The notes under the pieces were generated by a model. It made no database searches, was not told where the DNA came from, and saw only the letters and a list, made by a program, of their open reading frames with translations. A stretch of 64,000 nucleotides of DNA. Source: Betaproteobacteria bacterium. Its GTDB lineage: Bacteria > Pseudomonadota > Gammaproteobacteria > Burkholderiales > Rhodocyclaceae. This document shows, one piece after another, positions 1-7,994 of this stretch; position 1 is the first letter of the stretch, and each line of letters begins with the position of its first letter. The stretch lies in the NCBI GenBank assembly GCA_016703785.1, contig JADJBM010000018.1, positions 1-64,000 on the forward strand, read 5' to 3'. A program made the position numbers and the translations under genes.

Positions 1-831
1 TCGCAATGGCGTGACGCCCTCGGCGGCGTGCTGCACCAGACGGTGGAGCGGCTCGCGCACTACCTGCCGAATGTCCTCGGCGCCTTCCTGCTGCTGTTTA
101 TCGGCTGGATCGTGGCGCACATGCTGCGCTCCGTCGCCGTGCGCCTGACGCTGCTCGGCGAAGGCGCCCTGGCGCGCCTGTCGGCCAGGCGCGGCCGTGT
201 GCCGTCGGCCCTGCCGCGGGCTTCGGCGAAGATCCTCGGCAGCGTGGTCTTCTGGGTGGTGGTGCTGTTCTTCCTCACCGCCGCGACGCAGGTTCTGGGC
301 CTGCACACCTTCACCGCCTGGCTGGCGCGCGTCGTCGAGTACCTGCCGACGGTGTTCGCCGGCGCGCTCATCGTCATCGCCGGCTTCATGGTGAGCCGGC
401 TCGCGCGCGAGGTGGTGGAGGCGGCCGCCGCCAGCGCCGGCGCGCGCCAGCGCGCGCTGGTCGGGCGCGTGGTGCAGGCAGCGATCCTCGTCACCGCCAT
501 TCTCGTCGGCGCCGAGCAGGTCGGCATCAAGGTCACCTTCCTCGTCATCCTCGCCGCGGCGGCCGGCGTCGCGCTGGTGGGGGCGGTGGCGCTGGCGCTC
601 AGCCTCGGTGCGCGCCACTACGTTGCCAACCTGATCGGCGGGCATTACCTGCGCCAGCGCTACAGCGTCGGCCAGCACGTGCGCGTCGCCGGCTACGAGG
701 GCCGCATCCTCGAGCTGACGGACACGGCAGTCGTTCTGGAGACCGCCGAAGGCCGTGCCAGCGTGCCGGCGAAGGTGTTCAACGAGGAGCCGATCGTCCA
801 GGTGGTGAGCGTGCCGCGCAATGGCCAGTAG
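1..831 (+). CDS. MscS-like mechanosensitive-channel family membrane protein, 5' end cut by window edge
   Basis: The reading frame is open from base 1, so the start lies outside the window; the first possible internal start is GTG at 28. The visible protein (about 276 residues) has hydrophobic helices near residues 20-45, 80-105, 120-140 and 160-205. A soluble tail follows with a beta-type MscS motif (VGQHVRVAGYEGRILELTD), where the pore helix of MscS passes into the cytosolic beta domain. This fits the small conserved-TM-helix/MscS-like family of the inner membrane rather than a full-length MscS. Its 3' end overlaps the next gene by 11 bases, so it is probably co-transcribed with the two MgtE-type genes behind it. 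The channel role is inferred from the family; no substrate can be read from the sequence. Confidence 0.75.
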   Translation, partial: SQWRDALGGVLHQTVERLAHYLPNVLGAFLLLFIGWIVAHMLRSVAVRLTLLGEGALARLSARRGRVPSALPRASAKILGSVVFWVVVLFFLTAATQVLGLHTFTAWLARVVEYLPTVFAGALIVIAGFMVSRLAREVVEAAAASAGARQRALVGRVVQAAILVTAILVGAEQVGIKVTFLVILAAAAGVALVGAVALALSLGARHYVANLIGGHYLRQRYSVGQHVRVAGYEGRILELTDTAVVLETAEGRASVPAKVFNEEPIVQVVSVPRNGQ

Positions 832-1663
832 CGAAGAGCTCACCTACGCCTTCCTCGAGGCGCATCCCTCGGATGCGGCGCGCGTGCTCGAACGGCTGGC
901 GCCCGCCGCCGCCGCCGCGCTGCTGCAATCGGCGCCGCTGCGCCTGGCTTCCCCCGTGCTGCGCCAGATGCTGCCGCTGGCCGGCGCGCGTTGCCTCGAG
1001 CGCCTCGACGATGCCGATGCGGCCGGCCTGATGAGCGGCGCCGGCGCGCAGGCCGGCGTCGGGCTGCTGCGCTACCTCGGCGCAGAGCGCAGGGCGAAGC
1101 TGCTGGCGCAACTGCCGACCACGCTCAACGTTGCCTACGAGTTGCTGCTCGGCTACCCGGAGGGCACCGTCGGCGCCTGGATGGACCCGCGTGCCCTCGT
1201 GCTGCCCGCCGACATGACCAGCGGCGAGGCGCTCGACCGCGTGCGCCGCGCCGACGAGACGCTGGTGGCCGATCCCTACGTCATCGACCGCAACCAGCGC
1301 CTGCTCGGCTACATCGAACTCGCCGACCTGCTGCGCGCGAGTGACGCGACGCCGCTCACGCGGCTGCTGCGGCCGAGCCCGCACCGGCTACCGGCGCAGG
1401 CGCTGCTCGACGGGCTGCGCGAGCATCCGGGCTGGCGCGAGTCGTCGACGCTGCCCGTCGTCGAGCGCGACGAGCGGCTGGTCGGCGCGCTGACGAACGC
1501 CGCGCTGCAGCGCGCGTTGTCGCTGGCGCAGGAGACACCGGCGCCGAGCGGCGCGGAAGACACGCTCGCCGGGATTGCCGGCGCCTACTGGTTCGGCGTG
1601 TCCACCCTGATCCAGGAAATCGTCGGCCTGCTGCCTGTCGAACACCGTGAGGGGGAATCATGA
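821..1663 (+). CDS. MgtE N-terminal/CBS domain protein without membrane domain
   Basis: This 280-residue protein matches the cytosolic half of MgtE magnesium transporters. An alpha-helical MgtE-N superhelix covers about residues 1-110 (repeats of the type AARVLERLAP). A CBS pair covers about 115-245, with the usual junction YPEGTVGAWMDPRALVLP, and a short tail follows. It ends before any membrane segment, whereas the next gene encodes a complete MgtE. In MgtE this half closes the pore when Mg2+ binds, so a free copy could act as a regulatory partner of the downstream transporter; that role is inference. It overlaps the preceding gene by 11 bases and the following gene by 4 (ATGA), which points to translational coupling. 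Confidence 0.85.
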   Translation: MASSEELTYAFLEAHPSDAARVLERLAPAAAAALLQSAPLRLASPVLRQMLPLAGARCLERLDDADAAGLMSGAGAQAGVGLLRYLGAERRAKLLAQLPTTLNVAYELLLGYPEGTVGAWMDPRALVLPADMTSGEALDRVRRADETLVADPYVIDRNQRLLGYIELADLLRASDATPLTRLLRPSPHRLPAQALLDGLREHPGWRESSTLPVVERDERLVGALTNAALQRALSLAQETPAPSGAEDTLAGIAGAYWFGVSTLIQEIVGLLPVEHREGES

Positions 1664-2967
1664 ACGCGAGCGCGGAAACGGCGATCGCCGCCCTCAACCT
1701 GCACTTCCTGCTCGACTACCCGCGCGAGGCGGCGCGGCGCATTGAGGCGATGCCGGCCGACGAGGTGAGCACCCTGCTGGCCGGGCAACCGGTGCATGCC
1801 GTGGTGCCGGTGTGGCAAAGCCTCGCCACCGACGTGGAGCAGGCGGTGTTCGCCGAGCTGCCCGAGGAGCGCGCCGTGGCGCTGCTCGCGGAACTGGAGC
1901 CGGCGCGCAGCGCGGCCCTGCTTAGCCGCCTTGAGGAAGATGAACGCGAACGCTACATGCGGCTGCTCAATGCGCAGGTGGCCAGCGAGATCCGCGCCCT
2001 CATGCAATACCCGGCCGACTCTGCCGGCCAGCTCATGGACCCGCGCGTGCTCGCCTTCCGCGGCGAGCTGACCGCCCATGAGGCGCTGGCGCGGCTGCGC
2101 CAGACGAAGCGGCGCGGCTTGCGCGAGCTGTACCTGGTGGATGACGACGGCCGCCTCGACGGGCGCGTCTACATCCAGGACCTGGCGCTGGCCGAGCCGG
2201 ACGAGACGCTCTCGCGCATCGCGCGCAAGATCGCCGACGCCGTGCAGGACACGGCGCCGCGCGAGGATGTGGTGGAGAAGATGCAGCAGGACGCGGTGAC
2301 CGACCTGCCGGTGGTCGACTACGACGGGCGCCTGCTCGGCGCCATCCGCCAGGCCAAGCTGGCCTCTGCCATGCAGCAGGAAACCACGCTGGACATCCTG
2401 ACCATGGTCGGCGCCAGCCGCGACGAGCGTGCGCTCTCGCCCGCCACCTTCGCCGTCGGCAAGCGTTTGCCGTGGCTGCAGATCAACCTGCTCACCGCCT
2501 TCCTCGCCGCATCCGTCGTCGGGCTGTTCGAGAGCACCATCGCCAAGTACACCGCGCTCGCCGTGCTGCTGCCGGTGGTTGCCGGCCAGTCCGGCAATGC
2601 CGGCGCGCAGGCGCTGGCGGTGACGATGCGCGGCCTGGTGCTGCGCGAGATCAGCCTGCGCCACTGGCCGCGCGTGGTGTTCAAGGAACTCAACGTCGGC
2701 CTGCTCAACGGACTCGCCGTCGCCGCCACCACCGCGCTTGGCGTGTACTTCTGGAGCCAGTCCCTCGGCCTGGTGCTGGTGATTTCCGCCGCCATGGTGA
2801 TCTCGATGGTCGCCGCCGGCTTCGCCGGCGCGCTGGTGCCGATCACCCTGCAGCGCTTCGGCCAGGACCCGGCGCAGTCCTCCTCGATCATCCTCACCAC
2901 CGTCACCGACGTCGTCGGCTTTTTTTCCTTCCTCGGCATCGCGACGCTGTTCTCTACGTTGCTTTGA
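1660..2967 (+). CDS. mgtE: Magnesium transporter MgtE
   Basis: The 435-residue protein has the full MgtE plan: an MgtE-N helical domain (about 1-120), a CBS pair (about 125-250), a linking plug helix, and five membrane helices from about residue 265 to the end. Family signatures include LLPVVAGQSGNAGAQALAV in the membrane part and TTVTDVVGFFSFLGIA near the C-terminus; the Asp of the latter corresponds to the pore Mg2+ ligand of characterised MgtE proteins. The length is normal. It should carry Mg2+ into the cytoplasm down the electrochemical gradient, gated by Mg2+ bound to the cytosolic domains. The start ATG overlaps the stop of the upstream CBS protein. No Mg2+ riboswitch is visible because the operon start is outside the window. 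Confidence 0.93.
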   Translation: MNASAETAIAALNLHFLLDYPREAARRIEAMPADEVSTLLAGQPVHAVVPVWQSLATDVEQAVFAELPEERAVALLAELEPARSAALLSRLEEDERERYMRLLNAQVASEIRALMQYPADSAGQLMDPRVLAFRGELTAHEALARLRQTKRRGLRELYLVDDDGRLDGRVYIQDLALAEPDETLSRIARKIADAVQDTAPREDVVEKMQQDAVTDLPVVDYDGRLLGAIRQAKLASAMQQETTLDILTMVGASRDERALSPATFAVGKRLPWLQINLLTAFLAASVVGLFESTIAKYTALAVLLPVVAGQSGNAGAQALAVTMRGLVLREISLRHWPRVVFKELNVGLLNGLAVAATTALGVYFWSQSLGLVLVISAAMVISMVAAGFAGALVPITLQRFGQDPAQSSSIILTTVTDVVGFFSFLGIATLFSTLL

Positions 2968-3087
2968 TCGGTTGGCAAGGGGGCTGCCGCCTGATTAAAC
3001 CCTGAGTGACCGCAATCGACTGCGTGAAGACTTGACGCGTCGTCGTCGTCCGCGCATTCTTTAGCTTCACCTCAGGAAGGAGCATTC

Positions 3088-3420
3088 ATGGCCATCCCTC
3101 ACGCAACTCCCGGTGAATTGATCGATATTCGGCCACTGGGCGCAAATCTGCGTCAGACGAGTTCAAGCACCCTGATCAGAGAAAAACATCTCGAGGTATT
3201 CCGGCTGGTGTTGCCCGCCGGCAAGGCGGCATCCGATCACAAGGCGGCCGGCGCGATTACCATTCAATGCCTCGAAGGGATGGTTGAATTCGAGGCTCAC
3301 GGACGAACGCAGACGATGCAGGCAGGCAGCCTGGTCTATCTGGCTGACGCGGAGCCGCACGCGGTCAAGGCGCTGGCCGATGCGTCGCTGCTCATCACAG
3401 TTCTGTTGAGGCGCGAATGA
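3088..3420 (+). CDS. Small cupin-fold protein
   Basis: This 110-residue single-domain protein is preceded by a strong ribosome site (aggaagga). It has the conserved cupin spacing: a His in the first motif (SDHKAAGAITIQCLEGMVEF) and PHAV in the second, so a single metal site on a small beta barrel is likely. Such short cupins are often sensors or detoxification proteins, but the substrate cannot be read from sequence. It stands alone in front of the CxxC mini-protein and hemerythrin genes, a grouping that suggests metal, redox or NO-type stress. This is inference. Confidence 0.75.
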   Translation: MAIPHATPGELIDIRPLGANLRQTSSSTLIREKHLEVFRLVLPAGKAASDHKAAGAITIQCLEGMVEFEAHGRTQTMQAGSLVYLADAEPHAVKALADASLLITVLLRRE

Positions 3421-3508
3421 ATGTGCTCGAAGCCGACGCGCATCGGGTGGCGCGATCGCATGGATTTCGTGTTCCACCACTCGTTTAAGGCCAACTGGAG
3501 AACGCAAG

Positions 3509-3721
3509 ATGGCGACCCCCAAGAATCCGGATTGCAATATCGGCAACGGCAAAGCTCCTGAAGCAGCGGCGCTGGGAACGCCCCTCGCCTGCGACCAATG
3601 CCACGCGGAGATTCCCGCGACGGCGGCATTCAACTTCGAGGGTGCCGACTATATTTATCACTTCTGCGGCCCCATGTGCCTCGATACGTGGTGCAAGGCG
3701 ACGAATGCGCATGGCAAATGA
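3509..3721 (+). CDS. CxxC mini-protein, DUF3330-like
   Basis: A 70-residue protein with four cysteines in two pairs, CDQC at about residue 28 and HFCGPMC at about 52, separated by a beta-rich stretch (AAFNFEGADYIYHFCG). This pattern looks like the small zinc-ribbon DUF3330 proteins that accompany metal-resistance and transposon cargo genes, which usually read CxxC then YxxHFCGxxC. It probably binds one zinc or another soft metal. No catalytic residues are visible and the role is unknown. A ribosome site is not obvious but the frame is well kept, and the gene lies between the cupin and hemerythrin genes on the same strand. Confidence 0.65.
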   Translation: MATPKNPDCNIGNGKAPEAAALGTPLACDQCHAEIPATAAFNFEGADYIYHFCGPMCLDTWCKATNAHGK

Positions 3722-3811
3722 AGACATGCGTGCCGGCGTATCGGCCTGGCCGACGACTCGGCCCCGGCGCCGATGCTTGGCGAGCCGGGTTACTAATGGA
3801 AGGATGCGTTC

Positions 3812-4356
3812 ATGACACACATAATCGATAACTGGCGCCAAGACCACGCGAATTTCTCACAGCTTCTCGATCTTCTTGAAGCGCAGGTCAAGCGTTTCCT
3901 TGAGGCGCAAACGCCAAACTACGACCTCATGTCCGACATCCTTTATTACATGACCCACTATCCGGATATCTTTCACCATCCGAAGGAAGACCTTGTCTCG
4001 GCAAGGGCCAAGGAACTCGATGCCAGTGCCGGCGTTGTAGTTGACGAATTGATGCGGCAGCATGTGGTCTTGCGAGAGAGCGGCGAGAAACTGTTTGAAC
4101 TGATCCAGGGAATTCTGGCGGGATGATGCTCAAGCGGGAAAGCGTAGAGGCGCCGGCCAGCACCTATATCACGTACTTTCGCAACCATATGAGTATGGAG
4201 GAGTCGAAAATCTTCCCCTTGGTGCAGGCACTATTGAGCGAGGAGGACTGGGCCGCCATCGAGAAAGCGGCCCCGTTCGAAAGGGATCCGCTGTTCGGCG
4301 GATCACTGGAAAAACGCTATGAAGGTCTTCATCAGCAGATCGTCCGGGAGGCGTAG
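3812..4356 (+). pseudogene. Hemerythrin HHE-domain protein, split by a frameshift
   Basis: Two overlapping frames together give one hemerythrin domain. The first (3812-4126) carries the opening His (WRQDHANF), the FHHPKEDL motif and RQHVVLRESG. The second (4123-4356) carries YFRNHMSMEESKIFPL, the last diiron ligands. The family normally has all of these in one chain of about 180 residues, so the break near 4123-4126 is a one-base shift. The two frames touch through ATGATG, so re-initiation into a two-piece protein is formally possible. A working copy would bind O2 or NO at a non-heme diiron site in the cytoplasm. A true mutation and a sequencing slip cannot be told apart here. Confidence 0.8.
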
Positions 4357-4745
4357 AGCGCGAGCATCCCAAAATGGACGAAGCGGCGCGCATTGCGTTT
4401 CTGGTCGACCGTGACGGTCGCCGAAGCAAGCTGCTGCGGCTGGTCCTCGGCCAAAGCGGTCGGTCGCTATCCAGCCAATCACCGTTGTTCTAACCGTCTA
4501 CTTCGAAAAGATCCGGTTTTTAGCCAAGGAGGACAGTGGCCAGCAAGTTGGACGACGGTGGCAAACTACCATTGAGAGCGCTCTGGTCGCGTAGTTACCG
4601 CGGTGGGCATGCTCTTTCTTCTGGAAACCTCCTAAAATCAGCTTGCCAAGCTCCCGGAGTAAACCTAGTCTATTGCGAGTAGCGGCCAACAGTTGGAGCA
4701 AGGTTCTCGCGCTGAACGCCCTAGGAAGCCAGGGAGGAGTACCAC
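4357..4745. other. Intergenic region with a degenerate repeat
   Basis: No protein gene with believable coding bias is present in these 389 bases. The segment 4447-4493 matches 11189-11235 without gaps (about 35 of 47 bases by eye), so part of it is a worn repeat. The end of the region supplies the ribosome site (ggaggagtaccac) of the LuxR gene. A regulator-gene promoter probably lies at 4600-4740, but no clear -35/-10 pair stands out. Confidence 0.5.
4447..4493 (+). repeat. Degenerate 47-bp intergenic repeat, copy 1
   Basis: It starts TCGGCCA and contains GGTCGCTATCCAGCCAA. It aligns without gaps to 11189-11235 with about 12 mismatches counted by eye. A related stretch in opposite orientation seems to lie near 14320-14350. 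The origin is unknown; it may be a decayed mobile or REP-like unit. Confidence 0.4.
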
Positions 4746-5503
4746 ATGCAGGGCCTCGAACGAGTCATTACAGGTTTGGGAACGGAATGCTTCCGACTAA
4801 ATTTTTTGAATTTCGCCAACACGCTCGCCACCGTTGACCATGCCGCGATCATTCGCTTCGAACGATCCTCGCAGGCCCGCATCATTACCTCGGCGCAAGG
4901 AATGCGGTGCGCATCGACGGCCTGCATGTCAAGGATGCATATGAACGGAGATTCTATCGGTACGACCCGAACCTTTTGGCTTGGCGGACGGGGGGCACGG
5001 GCGTGGTCCTGGACGTCCGGCGTCTGCGCCCGGATCAACTATGCGACGACAACTACCGCTTCCACTGCTTTCAGCGGCCCGGATTGGTCGATCGTCTAAG
5101 TATCGTCACTCCCGCCGGGAGCCACCTGTACTGCATCAATCTTTATCGCTGCAAGAGTTCGGGCTCATTTTCGGAAGCTGAAATGCTGGCGGTACGCAAT
5201 CACGCCATGCTCCTTGCCGCATTGTCCGTAAAGCACGACCAGGTCACATACAGGAATCCGGCGGAACAGAACCAAGACGCCCGGGTGCGTGATCTCGAGA
5301 TGCGCCTCGTCACCATACAGCGGCGCCTGACCCGCCGCGAGATGGAGATTGCCGCCAGGATCGTGATCGGCATGACATCGGAAGCCATCGCGCTTGAACT
5401 GGGAATCTCCGTCAGCAGTGTGATCACCTATCGGCGCCGCGCCTACGCCAAGCTCGGTATTGCCAGGCAGAACGAGTTGTTTGCTCTCTGCTACTACGGC
5501 TAG
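4746..5503 (+). pseudogene. LuxR-type HTH transcriptional regulator, one frameshift
   Basis: The N-terminal part (from ATG 4746 after a good GGAGGAG site) reads MQGLERVITGLGTECF and continues until about 4900. From about 4905 the protein continues in another frame to 5503. The joined product of about 250 residues has a GAF/PAS-like sensor half and a C-terminal LuxR HTH (LTRREMEIAARIVIGMTSEA, then a recognition helix with SVSSVITYRRRAYAKL). The single shift lies near 4895-4910. The HTH is intact and well kept, so an error or a very recent mutation is more likely than old decay. It sits directly upstream of a dyad at 5511-5532 and the ferredoxin/flavoprotein/TTT genes, which it probably activates. 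The ligand is unknown. Confidence 0.8.
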
Positions 5504-5510
5504 CCATATT

Positions 5511-5532
5511 GTGTCCCCCTTTGTGGGGACAC
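5511..5532. promoter_or_regulatory. Perfect 8-bp inverted repeat, probable LuxR operator
   Basis: The arms GTGTCCCC and GGGGACAC are separated by six bases. The dyad lies eight bases after the LuxR stop codon and is centred about 43 bases before the transcription start predicted from the TAGAAT box at 5553-5558. That is the usual place for a LuxR-family activator site overlapping the -35 region. It could instead serve as a weak terminator hairpin of the LuxR gene, but no T-run follows. Confidence 0.55.
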
Positions 5533-5552
5533 GGGTTTGGGATGAATCTCCT

Positions 5553-5558
5553 TAGAAT
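5553..5558 (+). promoter_or_regulatory. Candidate -10 box (TAGAAT)
   Basis: TAGAAT differs from the sigma-70 consensus by one base and lies 47 bases before the GTG start of the ferredoxin gene. There is no good -35 hexamer at the right distance; that place is taken by the dyad, as expected for an activator-dependent promoter. This is inference from position. Confidence 0.4.
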
Positions 5559-5604
5559 CGGACGCGCTGCCAAAGTAGGCAGCACCTAATTCTTGGAGGC
5601 ATCC

Positions 5605-5955
5605 GTGGAAAAGACGGCTACATCGACAACACCCACAGAGAAATCGGACGTCGGGAATGGCACGGCGGATGCCGTGTACGCCACACCGAACGCCACGACG
5701 CCTGGACAACCAGTGGTTTTTGACGAGGCGATATGTACCGGCTGCGATATCTGCGTGTACGTCTGCCTGGAAGACGTCTTCATTCCCAACCCAGTCAAGG
5801 GTAAGCCGCCCTTGATTCTGTTCCCGGAAGAGTGCTGGTATTGCGGGCCGTGCGTGGAGGACTGCCCGCACGAGGGCGCCATACGCATCAATCATCCCCT
5901 GCAGCAACGAGTCAGATGGAAGCGCAAGTCTTCCGGCGAGCATTTCAGGGTCTAA
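5605..5955 (+). CDS. Small 2x[4Fe-4S] ferredoxin subunit
   Basis: I place the start at GTG 5605 because ttggaggc sits seven bases upstream; an in-frame TTG at 5593 lies inside that ribosome site. The 116-residue protein has a polar N-terminal tail of about 40 residues and then two cluster motifs, CTGCDICVYVC and CWYCGPCVEDCP, each with CxxCxxCxxxC spacing. The first lacks the usual Pro after its last Cys. It resembles the small iron-sulfur partners of AprA/FrdA-like flavoproteins, and the flavoprotein gene follows after four bases, so it most likely passes electrons to or from that flavin. A free electron carrier is the alternative. Confidence 0.82.
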   Translation: MEKTATSTTPTEKSDVGNGTADAVYATPNATTPGQPVVFDEAICTGCDICVYVCLEDVFIPNPVKGKPPLILFPEECWYCGPCVEDCPHEGAIRINHPLQQRVRWKRKSSGEHFRV

Positions 5956-5959
5956 AGCG

Positions 5960-7957
5960 ATGACCATGTTTCACGATAAAGGGCGTATTCACAACTGGCC
6001 CTACACCGTCCGCTACGGTAACGAGCAACGCGTCGAGACCGATGTATTGGTACTGGGGGGGGGGATTGCGGGGGTTTGGGCAGCCATTGCGGCAGCGCGC
6101 TGCGGCGCGAGGGTGGTCATCATGGAAAAAGCGGCTACCGTCCGCAGCGGCGCTGGCGGTGCAGGCGTTGACCACTGGCAATGGGCTGCAGACAACCCGG
6201 CTTCGGGCGTCTCCCCTGAGGATTTAACTGAGGCTTTGATCGAAAACCAGGGCGGCTACCGCAATGGAATCTCTACGTACATACAGTGCGCCTCTGCTTA
6301 TGAGACTCTGGTGGAGATGGAGCGTATGGGCGGCAAGGTGCGCGACACGGATGGCGAATTCAGAGGTGCCGAGTTCCGTGACGATGCGAGCAAGCTGCTA
6401 TTCGCCTACGATTACACCAACCGCTTCGTCATCCGGGTGTGGGGCGCCGACTACAAGCCGCTGCTGCGCAAGGCGTGCAAGCGACTGGGCGTTCGCATCC
6501 TCGACCGCACCGCCGCAACAGGACTGCTTACGTCCGGGGGGCAGCACGGCGGGCGCGTTGTCGGCGCCACCGGCGTCAACTGTCGCACGGGCGCTTTCGT
6601 CGTTGTCAAGGCCGCGGCAGTGATTCTCGCCACCAGCCGACCGCAGCGGATCTGGACGTTTTCCTCAGAACTGCGCGGGCTGTCTACGTTCCGGCCACCT
6701 TCTGATGCAGGCAACGGCTATGCCATGGCATGGCGCATTGGCGCCAAGCTGACCATGATGGAAAAATCGATGCGCTCGGCTTTCGGCAGCGCTTACTCCT
6801 TTCCGGCCTACGGCAGCGGCAATGCCATCAATACTTGGTATCCGTGCAACATCATCGATGCCAACGGCAAGGCTGTACCTTGGGTCGACTGCAACGGCCG
6901 CCTCCTGGAGAGCGTGTCCGAGCGATGCCGCCCCGCAGAGGGTCAGAAGTTCTTCATCATGGGGGGCGGATCAAGTTCCCTGCCGCACCCGGGCCTGAAA
7001 CAGTACCTAGGGCCGAAACCCATTCCGGATCTTGAGCAACGCATGCTGCGCGGTGAGTTCTCGCCTCCGTTCTACGCAGACTTAACATCCATGCCTGACT
7101 CCGAGCGCCGCGTGATATGGGGCTTGATGGTGGGTAACGAAGGCAAGACGCGCATTCCGGTCATGAAGACCTATATGCAGTCGGGCTTCGATCCCGACAA
7201 GGATATGCTTCAGACCTACGACTTTCTGCGCGGCTCAGGCATGCGGGAACCCGTGGTGCCCCAGGAGCGAACTTTTGGTGAATCGGGAGTGTGTGGAGGG
7301 CTGCTGGTCGACTGGGATCTCATGTCGAACGTACCTGGTCTGTTCGGAGCCGGCGATCTCGTCTTCGGTGGGCAGGACCATTCTCACGCTGCAGCGACCG
7401 GTCGTTATGCCGGAGCGCGTGCGGCACTGTTCGCCCGCAGGCAGGCGGCCGGCGAGCTATGCGCGGAGCAGATAGCTCGCGAGAAGCAACGGGTCTATGC
7501 GCCGCTTGCCAAGCAGGGCGCACGCAGTCTCGATTGGAAGGAGCTCAACGCCGGCATTGCGCGCGTCATGCAGAACTACTGTAGTGAGCCGAAGAACGAC
7601 GAACTGCTACGTCTTGCGCAGGATTGGCTGATGGACATCGAGGAAAACGAGGCACCTCTTGCAGCGGCTGACAATCCGCATAAGCTGATGCGCACCCTGG
7701 ATGTGCTGGATATCCTGACCTGCGCCAAGATCATCACCGAGGCTTGCCTGGCACGACACGCCAGTAGCACCCACCTACATTTCAACCGCATCGACTTCCC
7801 GAGTCTGGACCCACCTGAGTGGCACAAGTGGATCACTTTGCGGAAGGGAAGCAGAGGGACTGAAATTGATGATATGCCGATAGCCTTCTGGGGGGGGCTG
7901 GAGCGGAACTACCGTCCGCGCCATAGGGAGAATTTGGAGGCTATGGGTAAAAAATAG
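5960..7957 (+). CDS. FAD-dependent oxidoreductase, fumarate reductase/AprA-like flavoprotein
   Basis: The protein has 665 residues. A Rossmann FAD motif is near residues 30-52 (VLVLGGGIAGVWAAIAAARCG), followed by EKAATVRSGAGGAG, and a second FAD contact is near the C-terminal third (GLFGAGDLVFGGQDHSHAAA). The domain order is that of the succinate dehydrogenase/fumarate reductase/adenylylsulfate reductase family, with a helical C-terminal domain. The twin-arginine leader of periplasmic fumarate reductases is absent, so it should be cytoplasmic. With the ferredoxin encoded just upstream it forms an AprAB-like pair. The downstream TTT genes suggest that it acts on an imported carboxylate. The actual substrate cannot be read, and neither sulfate reduction nor quinone coupling is shown. 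Confidence 0.8.
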   Translation: MTMFHDKGRIHNWPYTVRYGNEQRVETDVLVLGGGIAGVWAAIAAARCGARVVIMEKAATVRSGAGGAGVDHWQWAADNPASGVSPEDLTEALIENQGGYRNGISTYIQCASAYETLVEMERMGGKVRDTDGEFRGAEFRDDASKLLFAYDYTNRFVIRVWGADYKPLLRKACKRLGVRILDRTAATGLLTSGGQHGGRVVGATGVNCRTGAFVVVKAAAVILATSRPQRIWTFSSELRGLSTFRPPSDAGNGYAMAWRIGAKLTMMEKSMRSAFGSAYSFPAYGSGNAINTWYPCNIIDANGKAVPWVDCNGRLLESVSERCRPAEGQKFFIMGGGSSSLPHPGLKQYLGPKPIPDLEQRMLRGEFSPPFYADLTSMPDSERRVIWGLMVGNEGKTRIPVMKTYMQSGFDPDKDMLQTYDFLRGSGMREPVVPQERTFGESGVCGGLLVDWDLMSNVPGLFGAGDLVFGGQDHSHAAATGRYAGARAALFARRQAAGELCAEQIAREKQRVYAPLAKQGARSLDWKELNAGIARVMQNYCSEPKNDELLRLAQDWLMDIEENEAPLAAADNPHKLMRTLDVLDILTCAKIITEACLARHASSTHLHFNRIDFPSLDPPEWHKWITLRKGSRGTEIDDMPIAFWGGLERNYRPRHRENLEAMGKK

Positions 7958-7994
7958 TAGTTCGAAGAATGAACACTAAATAAAGGAGGAGATC

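Noticed and set aside
4393..4575. Possible 60-codon gene after the hemerythrin
   Set aside because: It lies across the degenerate repeat, has no ribosome site and no coding bias.
5605..7957. Dissimilatory adenylylsulfate reductase AprAB
   Set aside because: The two-protein layout is similar, but no sat or apr-linked membrane genes are present and the small subunit is shorter, with a different tail. Only an AprA/FrdA-like call is justified.
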